Assembly: GCF_945952095.1 (NCBI RefSeq)
Contig: NZ_CAMFHL010000058.1
Span: 1 to 33,822, forward strand
Length of the DNA: 33,822 nucleotides
Direction: 5' to 3'
Origin: an uncultured Arsenicibacter sp.
Lineage (GTDB): Bacteria; Bacteroidota; Bacteroidia; Cytophagales; Spirosomataceae
Positions 1 through 8,400 of the stretch are shown here, piece after piece. Below the pieces are notes generated by a model. The model did not search any database. It had not been told where the DNA came from and saw only the letters and a program-made list of their open reading frames with translations. Numbering within the stretch: position 1 is the first letter of the stretch; each line of letters starts with the position of its first letter. The position numbers and the translations under genes were made by a program.

Positions 1-138
1 GAGTGAAAGAGATAAAGAGCGTTATAAAACACTTCTGTCGGTGCAAAACCAGCGTATCAATATTCTGATTTTTTTTCTTAAATTCCACTATTCACCGCAG
101 CATCGGCTCACTCTTTCACACTTTCGCCCTTTCACTCT
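1..138. other. Intergenic, low-complexity CT-rich stretch
   Basis: No gene is visible. GAGTGAAAGAG at 1-11 is the reverse complement of the CTTTCACTC-like runs at about 110-141, so the stretch could fold back on itself. Similar TCACTCATT runs precede the Nif3 gene at about 26135-26167. The upstream gene lies outside the window, so I cannot say whether this is a terminator region. Confidence 0.35.
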
Positions 139-435
139 TTAGCCCATGATCTGGCCCATTTTCATGGCCACGCCCATGTCGCCTTTTACTTTTAGTTTGC
201 CCGTCATCACGGCCATCATCGGGTTCAGGTCGCCGGTACCCATTTTTACCAGGTTATCAATCGATACATGCAGCTCGCAGTCAGCTGCCTTATCTTCGTT
301 TGATACCGTTACCGGTGTCTGATTGCCATCGATATAGATAACACCCTGATCGGTAACCACTTTAATAGTCGCATCGATGCTATCCGCATTCGCAACGCGG
401 TTGCTGATCTGTCCGGTTAGTTCTTGTAAGGTCAT
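139..435 (-). CDS. SCP2 sterol-binding domain protein
   Basis: A 98-residue cytoplasmic protein that is essentially one SCP2 (sterol carrier protein 2) domain. These small domains form a hydrophobic tunnel that binds lipids or acyl chains; the bacterial ligand is usually unknown. The C-terminal half carries the typical SCP2 pattern: a CELHVSIDNLVKMGTGDLNP-type strand and helix, then the MMAVMTGKLKVKGDMGVAMK element. There is no signal peptide or membrane segment. The ATG at 435 lies about 26 nt below a predicted start site from a good Bacteroidota promoter (468-498), which supports this start. It is divergent from the membrane-protein gene at 561. Family assignment is firm, physiological role unknown. 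Confidence 0.85.
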   Translation of the reverse strand: MTLQELTGQISNRVANADSIDATIKVVTDQGVIYIDGNQTPVTVSNEDKAADCELHVSIDNLVKMGTGDLNPMMAVMTGKLKVKGDMGVAMKMGQIMG

Positions 436-467
436 GCAGAAATAAAACTTTTTGGTTTGTTTTGTGG

Positions 468-498
468 TAAAACTATGCCGTAAAGATAAGGTTTCAAA
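468..498 (-). promoter_or_regulatory. Bacteroidota-type promoter for the SCP2 gene
   Basis: On the minus strand, TTTG (495-498) is followed by exactly 19 nt and then TAGTTTTA (468-475), one base off the Bacteroidota -7 consensus TAnnTTTG. Transcription would start near 461, leaving a leader of about 26 nt before the ATG at 435. Confidence 0.6.
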
Positions 499-560
499 TA
501 GTACCTGTGCGTTATAGCCGGTTATTTAAGCCAGCGGCAAACCGATCTGATTCCCGTTTT

Positions 561-1016
561 ATGCGCCCACAATTTCTTACATTACTCTGTGTCCTGTCGT
601 TTTTAGGCGGCGGTATCGGCCTCATTGACAGCATCGTAGCCCTTACCCACACACGCGAAGTGGCCAACACAACCCGCGTAGACCGGAAGCTGTCGCCGGA
701 AGAAGCCGAACAGGCGAAAAAGCAATATTTTGAAGACCGGGCATCCGGCGATGCGCCCATGCCCGCTGATCCCGATGAGATTCAGCCGCTGGCGGTTGCG
801 GGGCTGATCTACAATGCCTTGTGCGTTGCCGGTGCCTTTCTGATGTTCCGGCTCCGGCGGATCGGCTTTTATGTCTACCTGGCCGGTGTAGCCGCCGGAT
901 TGATCCTGCCTGTCCTGTTTGGCGGCTTTTCGGCACTCAATTCGTCCTTCGGCGCATTTTTCAGCGTCATTTTTGCCGGACTGTACTGGTATAATTTACC
1001 GGCAATGAAATCGTAA
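561..1016 (+). CDS. Small four-helix membrane protein of unknown function
   Basis: A 151-residue inner-membrane protein that I do not recognise. Hydrophobic segments lie at about residues 5-28, 80-100, 104-126 and 130-148. A hydrophilic, charged loop of about 50 residues (TTRVDRKLSPEEAEQAKKQY onwards) lies between the first and second. The frame is also open from a GTG at 507, which would add 18 basic, non-conserved-looking residues. I prefer the ATG at 561 because the first membrane helix then starts right after the initiator. The gene is followed by a strong terminator at 1046-1074, so it looks monocistronic. Confidence 0.6.
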   Translation: MRPQFLTLLCVLSFLGGGIGLIDSIVALTHTREVANTTRVDRKLSPEEAEQAKKQYFEDRASGDAPMPADPDEIQPLAVAGLIYNALCVAGAFLMFRLRRIGFYVYLAGVAAGLILPVLFGGFSALNSSFGAFFSVIFAGLYWYNLPAMKS

Positions 1017-1045
1017 AGGCAAGTACAACCATATGACATTCGTAG

Positions 1046-1074
1046 GGGCGGCCCCATGTGGCCGCCCGTTTTTT
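1046..1074 (+). terminator. Rho-independent terminator
   Basis: GGGCGGCC (1046-1053) pairs with GGCCGCCC (1060-1067) across a CCATGT loop and is followed by G and six T (1069-1074). It lies 30 bp after the membrane-protein stop codon. It may also help end the convergent minus-strand gene that stops at 1105, although there is no T run in that direction. Confidence 0.85.
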
Positions 1075-1104
1075 ATCACACGTGGGGCTGCCCATGCAGA
1101 TCCG

Positions 1105-4100
1105 TTACGGACATGCCGTGCCGGTCACGGCAACCGTGCGTGTCACCACGCAATTGCCGCTGTAGACTGTCAGGGTATACGTACCGGGTTTAACCACATC
1201 CGGGAAAACCACCGCATGATCCCCGACTGTCCGGAACACCACCGAGAACACATAAGACGGACCCGTCAGTACGTACCGGTCACCGTAACCAGCACCCTGT
1301 ACTGATACCCGACAAGCGCCGCTGCCTAACGCTCCCGCTGCCTGCACGCTGCTGATCGTTGGCTGGGCCCCGCCTTCAGCGACCACCACCGTATTCGATG
1401 TTACACAGCCCGACTGACCGGCAATACCTGTGTAGCTCCCGCCGGCGCTCACACTGAATATGCCCGAGCTGTTGGTCTGGTTATAACCGTTTGGCCCCAG
1501 CAGCGTAAAACTGGTTGCGCCCGTCGCCTGCACCCGAACCGTCGTGGTCGTTACCCCGCAACCCAGCGATCCGCCGGCGGTTACGGCAGCGTTGCCTAAT
1601 AACGAGGCAGAAACGACTACACTAGCAACAGCCGTACAGCCGCCGCCATCGCTCAACGTCACTGAATAGGTATCTGCGAGCGATACGGAAATCACCGCAC
1701 TCACGGCTCCTGTTGACCAACGGACTGGCCCGGTACCCACCGCTGAGAGGCTTACGGCCGGACTGGCACAACTGATGAGGGTGGAAGAAGGATTGATGCT
1801 CAGAGCCGGTGCAGCCGTCGCGCTCACAACCGTGGCTGAGTTCACGCTGGTGCAGCCGTTGCCGCCCGTCAGCGTGACCGAATACGTATCGGCCGAGGCC
1901 ACACTGATCGTGTTCGACACTGCCCCCGTTGACCAGCGGGCATCGCCTGTACCGACCACCAACAAGACCGCCGACGGACTGGCGCAGGTCAGCGTCACCG
2001 ATGACGGGGAAATGCTCAGGCTCGGCGGGTCATTATCCGCATTAATTACAATACTGGTCTGGCTGGTGCAGCCGGCAGCATTCGTAACCGTTACCGAATA
2101 GGTCCCGCTCATGTTCACAACGGCCGTACCGGCGGCAGCGTTCTGACTGACAATACCGCCCCCGCCTGCCCGGACAAATGTATAGGAATTCCCCCCCGAA
2201 GCCGTGAGCGTTAAGCTGGTTCGCGCACACGTCAGAGTTCCGCCATTACCGGCCGTCAGCACCGGCGTTGGTGCCGCCGGATTAGTCAGCGAGACAGTGG
2301 CATACTCCTGTAACACACAGCCAAGCCCGGGCTGGCTCAGTGAAAAGCTGCTGTAACTACCGGCCGTGAGACCAGTTAAGCTAAATGCGCCTCCGCTAAC
2401 GGTAACCGGTTTCGGGGTCCCGGAACCGCTGTAACTCAGTGAATAACTACCGTCCGGCAGCGTTGTTGCAAAACTGATGCTACCGGTTGCACCGCAGGTA
2501 GCCGGATCAGTAGTTGTACTAATGCCCATTATAGCACAGTTGACCGTTATACTGAACGGTGGGACTACAAATGAGCAACCATAGTCAGTGGTCACTGTCA
2601 AACTTACTGAAAATACACCCGCCTGCGTCGGAGTACCAAGAAGTCTCCAGAAGTTAGGGCCTGGTGAATCAACATGAAGCCCGGGAGGTAAACCGCTAAA
2701 AGCAGAAGTATAGTTACTCGTACTGGTAATCAGCCACTCGAAGCTGTTACCAGGCACGCTTTCTCCTACTGCGGCTGTCGCTACTACCGGTGCGGTCACC
2801 GTCAGGCTCGGACAAACAACTACCACGCTCAGATTATATGGTGGCGCCACAAATGAACAACCGAATTCATTGATCACCGTCAGACTTACCGGAAAGACAC
2901 CTGTCTGCGTCGGTGTTCCGACAAGTCTCCAGTAATTAGGGCCTGGGGAATCAACAATAAACCCTGGAGGTAAACCGCTAAACGTAGAAGAATAGCTACT
3001 GGTACCAGCTATAAACCACCCGAAGTCGAAGTTATACACCCCTTCTCCTACTGCTGCTGTAGTTACTGTCGGTCCAATTACCGTCAGGCTCGGGCAGTTG
3101 ACGGTCAATGAATAACTGCTCAGGGCAGAGCAACTGTTGGCATCGGTCGTCAGCACCGTAACCGCAAATGCGCCGGTTTGCGTAGGTATGCCATCGATCG
3201 AACCGCCCGTAGTAAGCGTAAGCCCCGGGGGCAGTGCTCCCTGTAACCGTGTAAAGGTATAAGGCTGGACGCCGTTGGTGACCGAAAAGTTCTGCATAAA
3301 GGAGACACCGGCGGCACCTGTCGTTACCACCGGCGCAGTCACCGACATTGCTGCCGGATTAGCCAGCGAGACGGTAGTATTCGCCCGTAACACACAGCCC
3401 GTCCCGGCTTGGCTCAGCGAAAAGCTGTTATAACTACCTGCCGGCAGATTCGCTACAATAAATGTGCCTCCGCTTACTGTAACCGGTTTCGGGCTTCCGG
3501 AACCGGTGTAACTCAGGGAATAACTGCCATCCGGCAGCGTTGTGGTAAAGCTGATACTGCCGGTTGGTCCACAGGTAGCCGGATTAGCGGTTGAACTGAC
3601 ACCCATCGTCGTGCAGTTGATGGTAATGTTGAACGGCGGCGCCACCAATGAACAGCCGTATGCATTAGTCACCGTCAGACTCACCGGAAAGACCCCTGTT
3701 TGGGTTGGTCTGCCGCCGATGGCCCGGTAATTATCAGCCACTGTAGCGACACTTAATCCCGGCGGCAAACCGCCAAAAGTGAACGAGTACGTACCGGCCC
3801 CGGTGATAGACCAGGCGAAGGCATTGTATAGATCTATCCCCGCCGTCGCTGTGGCCACTGTCGGGGTGTTCACCGTCAGGCTAGGGCAATTGACGGTAAT
3901 CGTGAACGGCGGCGCTACCAATGAACAGCCGTATGCATTAGTCACCGTCAGACTCACCGGAAAGACCCCTGTTTGGGTTGGTCTGCCGCCGATGGCCCGG
4001 TAATTATCAGCCACTGTACCGACACTTAACCCCGGCGGCAAACCGCCAAAAGTGAACGAGTACGTATCGGTTCCGGTAATAGACCAGGTGAAGGCATTGT

Positions 4101-5082
4101 ATAAATCCATCCCTACCGTCGCCGTGGCTACTGTCGGGGTGTTTACCGTCAGGCTAGGGCAGTTGACGGTAATATTGAACGGCGGCGCCACCAATGAACA
4201 GCCGTATGCATTAGTCACCGTCAGACTCACCGGAAAGACCCCTGTTTGGGTTGGTCTGCCGCCGATGGCCCGGTAATTATCAGCCACTGTAGCGACACTT
4301 AATCCCGGCGGCAAACCGCCAAAGGTGAACGAGTACGTATCCTCACCGGTAATGAACCAGATAAAGGTATCGAACGCATCTGCACCTACTGTCGCCGTGG
4401 CCACTGTCGGGGTGTTCACCGTCAGGCTAGGGCAGTTGACGGTAATCGTGAACGGCGGCGCCACAAACGAGCAACCATCTCCATTCGTTACCGTCAGACT
4501 CACCGGAAATACACCGATTTGCACAGGTGTGCCATTTATCTCCCGGTAATTATCATGTTCGGTAACCACACTTAATCCCGGCGGCAAACCGCCAAAGGTG
4601 AACGAGTACGTACTGGATCCGGTGACGGACCAGATAAAATCGACAGGACTATACGCTCCGACTGTTATCGTGGTCACCGTCGGGGTGTTCACCGTCAGGC
4701 TAGGGCAGTTGACTGATACATTCGCCCCCCCCGAATTTGTATTTATCCAATCAGGGTTGCCGTTCGTCTTGAAATCAGCCACAGCTACTGAACAAGGGGT
4801 ATTCCCAACAGCGAATGTAGTTGATACGTCAAAACTACCTGTCCCGTCACCTAACCCCGCGGATACGGTATCGCTATCCGGATTGGCAGTAATAATCTCT
4901 TTTTTTTCATCATCATTTACATTAGCGACCACTACTGAACGTGGGCTTTCGCCTGTAGTATAGGCAGTAGAAATGCCAAAGGCCTGACTCCGGGCAGGTG
5001 TACTAAACAGAGCAAATGAAAATAGAATCACGCCAAAAGCAATGACATGGCGAAAGCTGTACCAGGTAGATATTTTTATCAT
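1105..5082 (-). CDS. Giant secreted Ig-like repeat protein with truncated FG-GAP N-terminus
   Basis: A 1325-residue predicted surface or secreted protein. Residues 1-33 form a signal peptide (hydrophobic core followed by TPARSQA). Residues 48-124 hold about two FG-GAP/VCBS propeller blades with poor calcium loops (NVNDDEKKE, DFKTNGNPD). Four 91-residue putative-Ig repeats follow, each beginning NCPSLTVNTPTV (125-488). Then come a 90-residue module (489-578), a linker Ig (579-661), two diverged repeats (662-847), a second copy of the 90-residue module (848-937), three or four further cysteine-containing Ig-like domains, and a C-terminal module at 1242-1325 shared with the protein at 10771. Likely role is adhesion or surface structure; that is inference. 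I see no common type IX tail. No promoter was recognised upstream. Confidence 0.85.
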   Translation of the reverse strand: MIKISTWYSFRHVIAFGVILFSFALFSTPARSQAFGISTAYTTGESPRSVVVANVNDDEKKEIITANPDSDTVSAGLGDGTGSFDVSTTFAVGNTPCSVAVADFKTNGNPDWINTNSGGANVSVNCPSLTVNTPTVTTITVGAYSPVDFIWSVTGSSTYSFTFGGLPPGLSVVTEHDNYREINGTPVQIGVFPVSLTVTNGDGCSFVAPPFTITVNCPSLTVNTPTVATATVGADAFDTFIWFITGEDTYSFTFGGLPPGLSVATVADNYRAIGGRPTQTGVFPVSLTVTNAYGCSLVAPPFNITVNCPSLTVNTPTVATATVGMDLYNAFTWSITGTDTYSFTFGGLPPGLSVGTVADNYRAIGGRPTQTGVFPVSLTVTNAYGCSLVAPPFTITVNCPSLTVNTPTVATATAGIDLYNAFAWSITGAGTYSFTFGGLPPGLSVATVADNYRAIGGRPTQTGVFPVSLTVTNAYGCSLVAPPFNITINCTTMGVSSTANPATCGPTGSISFTTTLPDGSYSLSYTGSGSPKPVTVSGGTFIVANLPAGSYNSFSLSQAGTGCVLRANTTVSLANPAAMSVTAPVVTTGAAGVSFMQNFSVTNGVQPYTFTRLQGALPPGLTLTTGGSIDGIPTQTGAFAVTVLTTDANSCSALSSYSLTVNCPSLTVIGPTVTTAAVGEGVYNFDFGWFIAGTSSYSSTFSGLPPGFIVDSPGPNYWRLVGTPTQTGVFPVSLTVINEFGCSFVAPPYNLSVVVVCPSLTVTAPVVATAAVGESVPGNSFEWLITSTSNYTSAFSGLPPGLHVDSPGPNFWRLLGTPTQAGVFSVSLTVTTDYGCSFVVPPFSITVNCAIMGISTTTDPATCGATGSISFATTLPDGSYSLSYSGSGTPKPVTVSGGAFSLTGLTAGSYSSFSLSQPGLGCVLQEYATVSLTNPAAPTPVLTAGNGGTLTCARTSLTLTASGGNSYTFVRAGGGGIVSQNAAAGTAVVNMSGTYSVTVTNAAGCTSQTSIVINADNDPPSLSISPSSVTLTCASPSAVLLVVGTGDARWSTGAVSNTISVASADTYSVTLTGGNGCTSVNSATVVSATAAPALSINPSSTLISCASPAVSLSAVGTGPVRWSTGAVSAVISVSLADTYSVTLSDGGGCTAVASVVVSASLLGNAAVTAGGSLGCGVTTTTVRVQATGATSFTLLGPNGYNQTNSSGIFSVSAGGSYTGIAGQSGCVTSNTVVVAEGGAQPTISSVQAAGALGSGACRVSVQGAGYGDRYVLTGPSYVFSVVFRTVGDHAVVFPDVVKPGTYTLTVYSGNCVVTRTVAVTGTACP
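1108..1359 (-). other. Shared C-terminal module, copy 1 (coding)
   Basis: Encodes residues 1242-1325 of the giant Ig protein. Landmarks are GACRV, a YVLTGPSYVFSVVFR-type segment, VVKPGTYTLTV and a final VTGTACP. The same landmarks occur in the same order in the last 90 residues of the protein at 10771. The module begins where the Ig repeats stop and ends at the stop codon, as expected of a sorting, anchoring or capping domain. Confidence 0.6.
2272..2541 (-). repeat. 90-residue module, copy 2
   Basis: Encodes residues 848-937 (NCAIMGISTTTDPATCGATG onwards). It is a near copy of residues 489-578, encoded at 3349-3618. Both share SISF-TTLPDGSYSLSY, PKPVTVSGG and a GCVL segment, and similarity extends to the DNA. 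This points to segmental duplication inside the gene. Confidence 0.8.
3349..3618 (-). repeat. 90-residue module, copy 1
   Basis: Encodes residues 489-578 (NCTTMGVSSTANPATCGPTG onwards), directly after the last 273-bp Ig repeat. It is highly similar to the module at 2272-2541. In both places it follows Ig repeats that begin CPSLTV, so the duplicated unit may have been Ig repeats plus this module. Confidence 0.8.
3619..4710 (-). repeat. Four tandem 273-bp Ig-like coding repeats
   Basis: Units lie at 4438-4710, 4165-4437, 3892-4164 and 3619-3891, each exactly 273 bp (91 residues). Units 2-4 are nearly identical over about 170 bp (coding from the TYSFTFGGLPPGL region to CSLVAPPF), with only a few base differences. 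A segment of about 15 residues near the unit start varies (GADAFDTFIWFITG, GMDLYNAFTWSITG, GIDLYNAFAWSITG). Unit 1 is more diverged. The pattern suggests recent expansion or gene conversion. Confidence 0.92.
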
Positions 5083-5404
5083 GAGTATTAGAACTGAGTA
5101 AGCGTTTAACTATTGCTGGTTTGTAGGCTGTTTAATAAGGGACTTTTTGAGGATTCCAGGCTCGGGGCATATCCGCCGGAAAAGGACAAAATGATATAGA
5201 TAATCTGCCGGGTGAAAGCACCGGTCTCCGCCAGACGGCCGCTGCATGGTCAGTAAAGCGTAATGATTTTCCATAAATGCATAAGTGGTTTGGGAAATCC
5301 TTTCCGGAGAAATAGCTATCCCAAAAATCCCCCGAAACCCGCTTCCGCTGGTAGCCCATTTTCGACATTCTCTAGCTCATTTTGGACATCCGGCATTTTT
5401 TGCC
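5083..5404. other. Intergenic region without a recognised gene
   Basis: About 320 bp between the giant Ig gene and the terminator of the hybrid regulator. A 78-codon minus-strand frame (5132-5368) has no recognisable domain and an unconvincing composition, so I do not call it. No clear TAnnTTTG promoter was found for the downstream Ig gene. Confidence 0.4.
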
Positions 5405-5430
5405 AAAAAAAAGGCCCCAAACGGGGCCTT
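5405..5430 (-). terminator. Rho-independent terminator of the hybrid sensor gene
   Basis: Read on the minus strand, AAGGCCCC (5423-5430), loop GTTT, GGGGCCTT (5411-5418), then a T run through 5405. It starts 32 bp after the stop codon of the hybrid two-component gene and is a textbook intrinsic terminator. Confidence 0.92.
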
Positions 5431-5462
5431 AAATATCCGAAACAGCAATAAAAAGTAACTTA

Positions 5463-8400
5463 TCAGGTTTTCTCCTCCTCCCCGGAATAGGCCGACGGCA
5501 GTACCCCGAATTTCTCCTGAAAGATGCGGCTGAAGTACGACGGGCTTTCAAAACCAACCTGATATGCCACTTCGGCAATACTCAGATTTCCCTGCCGGAT
5601 CAGCAATGCCGATTGCTCCAGACGACGGTTCCGGATAAACTCCACTGCTGTCTGCCCAGTCAGCGCCTTCAGTTTCCGCACCAGCTGACGCTGACTCAGA
5701 TTCAGGCTCTGACTCAGCTGCTCTACGTCAAACGTGCCATCAGCCAGTCGGGCATCCACAGCCGCCTGTACCCGCTCAAGAAAATCATTTTCGGTCGCGA
5801 TCAACTGTTCATTACCAGGTGCCGGCGCCATCGTCAGACCCAGCCGCTCCTGAAAGTACTGCCCCAGCCGCTCACGCTGCCGGATCAGGTTCCGTACCCG
5901 CACCCGGATTTCGGTGGCATCAAACGGCTTGGTGAGGTACTCATCCGCCCCCAAACCAAACCCTTCAATCCGGTCCTGAACGGTCGCTTTCGCCGTCAGC
6001 ATCACCACCGGAATATGACTTGTCGCCACCTGCGTTTTCATGATCCGGCAAAAGCCGAAGCCGTCCAGCCGCGGCATCATCAGGTCGCAGATGACCAGAT
6101 CGGGCGTCACGTCGGTAGCCTTCTCCAGCCCCTGCTGCCCGTCTTCCGCTTCCATGATCACATACTCGTCTTCGAAAATCGTCCGCAGATATGTCCGGAT
6201 ATCGGCGTTATCGTCAATAATCAGCAGGATTTTTTCCGGCGGCGCACCGGCCGGTGTCGTCACCTCAGACAGGGAGTCCGGCGGGCCGGATAACGCTTCT
6301 TCCGGCTGAACGGACAGTACCGGTGGCACATATACGTCCGGAGCCGCCGCCGGTGCCAGCGGAAGGACTACCCGGAACGCGGTACCCTGCCCCTCCGTAC
6401 TCGTCACACTGACCGTCCCCTTCAGCACCGTCACCAGCTCATGTACCAGTGCCAGACCGATCCCCGTACCTTCGTAGGACCGGCGCTCGCTGGTCTCGGC
6501 CTGATAGAACCGGTCAAAGATTTTTGGCAGCTGCTCCGCCGGAATCCCGATGCCGGTGTCGGAAACAGTCAGTTCCAGCATGGATTTTTCCGGCGGGTAG
6601 GCCACTTCCATCCGGATCGTCCCTCCTGTGGGCGTAAACTTAAAGGCATTTGACAGCAGGTTGGTCAGGATCTTTTCCAGCTTGTCACGGTCGGCATAGG
6701 CCCAATACGACGTCTGTTGCTGATCAAACGCAAATTGGATTGACTTACTGACGGCCATGGATGTATACGAACTGGCCAGTGTCCTGATAAACGACGCGAC
6801 ATCAACGGCAGTGGTCTCTACCTGCATATTGCCGGCCTCCAGTTTACTCAGATCGAGCAACTGATTTATGAGTGAGAGCAGGCGGCGGCCGTTGCGCTCC
6901 ATCATCGACAGTTCGGTCTCGCTCAGGTCCTTATTCTTCCGGTTACCCAGCGGCCCCAGAATCAGGGTCAGCGGCGTCCGGAACTCGTGCGAAATATTGG
7001 TAAAGAAGCGGGTTTTCAGCGCATCCAGCCCGGCCAGCCGACCGGCCTCCTGCTGCTCAAACGCCACCTGTTGCTGCAACAACAGCCGCTGCGTCTGGAT
7101 GCGGTAAGCCTGCAAAACCACCATGCTGATCACGACCACATACAACAGATACGCCCACCAGGTCCGGTAAAACGGCGGATGCACCCGGATCTGAAGGGTT
7201 ACCGGCTTGCTCCAGACCTCACCGTCGGTAGATCCGGTCATTTCGAACGTATAGGCTCCGTCGGGCAGGTGCGTATAGTTGGCAAACCGGTTTACCCCCG
7301 ACTCCACCCACTGCGCATTGACCCCACCCAGCCGGTACCGGTACCGGTTCTTCGCCGGACTCCGGTAATCCGACAACCCGAATTCCAGCGTCAGGATGTC
7401 CTGATCATGATCCAGATCAATCCGCTGCGTATACGCAATGTTTTCCGGTAAAATCCCCGTATCATCCCCCGGCCTTACCGGCTTGTTGTTCACCAGCAAG
7501 CCAATGAGCCGCGCCACCGGCGGCGTTGCCGAACGGCTCAGGATATCGCGCGGATTAAATATGGTCACCCCGTTAACCCCACCGAACAGCAGTTCGCCCG
7601 TCGCCGATTTCAGAAAGGATGCCGTATTAAACTCGTCATCCTGCAGGCCGTCACTTTTTGTGTAACTATGGAACACCCGGCTCTGCGGGTTGAACCGCGC
7701 GATACCCCGGTTGGTGCTCATCCAGATGTTCCGGAAATCATCCGGCAGCATCCCGTAAACCACCTTATTCGGCAGGCCGTCCGCCTCGGTGACGTGGCTG
7801 AAACGGCCCGTCTTTTTTTCCAGTCTGTTCAGCCCACCGCCTTTGGTACTCACCCACAGATACCGGTCGGGTTCATAGGGGTCGTCCAATGCACACGACA
7901 CCACATCGTGGCTCAGGCTGTTAGGATCCGTTTTACTTTTGGTATAAAGCGAAAAGAGGGGTGTCTCCAGCGGTTTTTGCATGCGGATCAGCCCTTTGTT
8001 GGTGCAGACCCAGAGCGTTCCGTCACGATCAAAATGCAGAAAATACGTTTCAGTCGATGTACCGCCTTCGGGCAGCAGTGATGCATAGCTGTAGACACGG
8101 AACTGAGCGGTAACGGGATTGAAGCGCATAAGCTGCCCGTTGGCCATTCCGAACCAAAGCTGTCCCTGCCGGTCTTCCAGCGCGTAAGTGCCCACATACT
8201 CCCCCGCACGGATGCCGGCCGGCACCGGAATCCGCTTCCGCAGTTTCCAGTCGCTGCTGTATTCCAGCAGATCATAGTGTGCCGGGGTGTCTCCGTCAAT
8301 CAGTACCCGGAAAGCCCCCTGCCGGTCCTGAACAATGTAGTGTTTCAGCGGGACCGGCAGGCCAATGGGCGGATTTTCCATGTTTACCAGCCGGTTGCTG

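Noticed and set aside
1108..1359. Type IX secretion C-terminal sorting signal
   Set aside because: The known tails have a PNP or gliding-type motif and a final KVVxR-like strand; neither is present. I report it as an unassigned shared module instead.
3779..4549. Three similar 74-codon plus-strand frames spaced 273 bp
   Set aside because: They are antisense reflections of the 273-bp Ig repeats; the repetition explains the apparent gene family.
3619..4710. Regular repeats resembling a CRISPR-like array
   Set aside because: The period is 273 bp, in frame and protein-coding, with no short conserved repeat and spacer pattern and no cas genes.
5132..5368. 78-codon minus-strand frame between the Ig gene and the HTCS
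   Set aside because: No domain, signal peptide or promoter is visible and the composition does not look like its neighbours.
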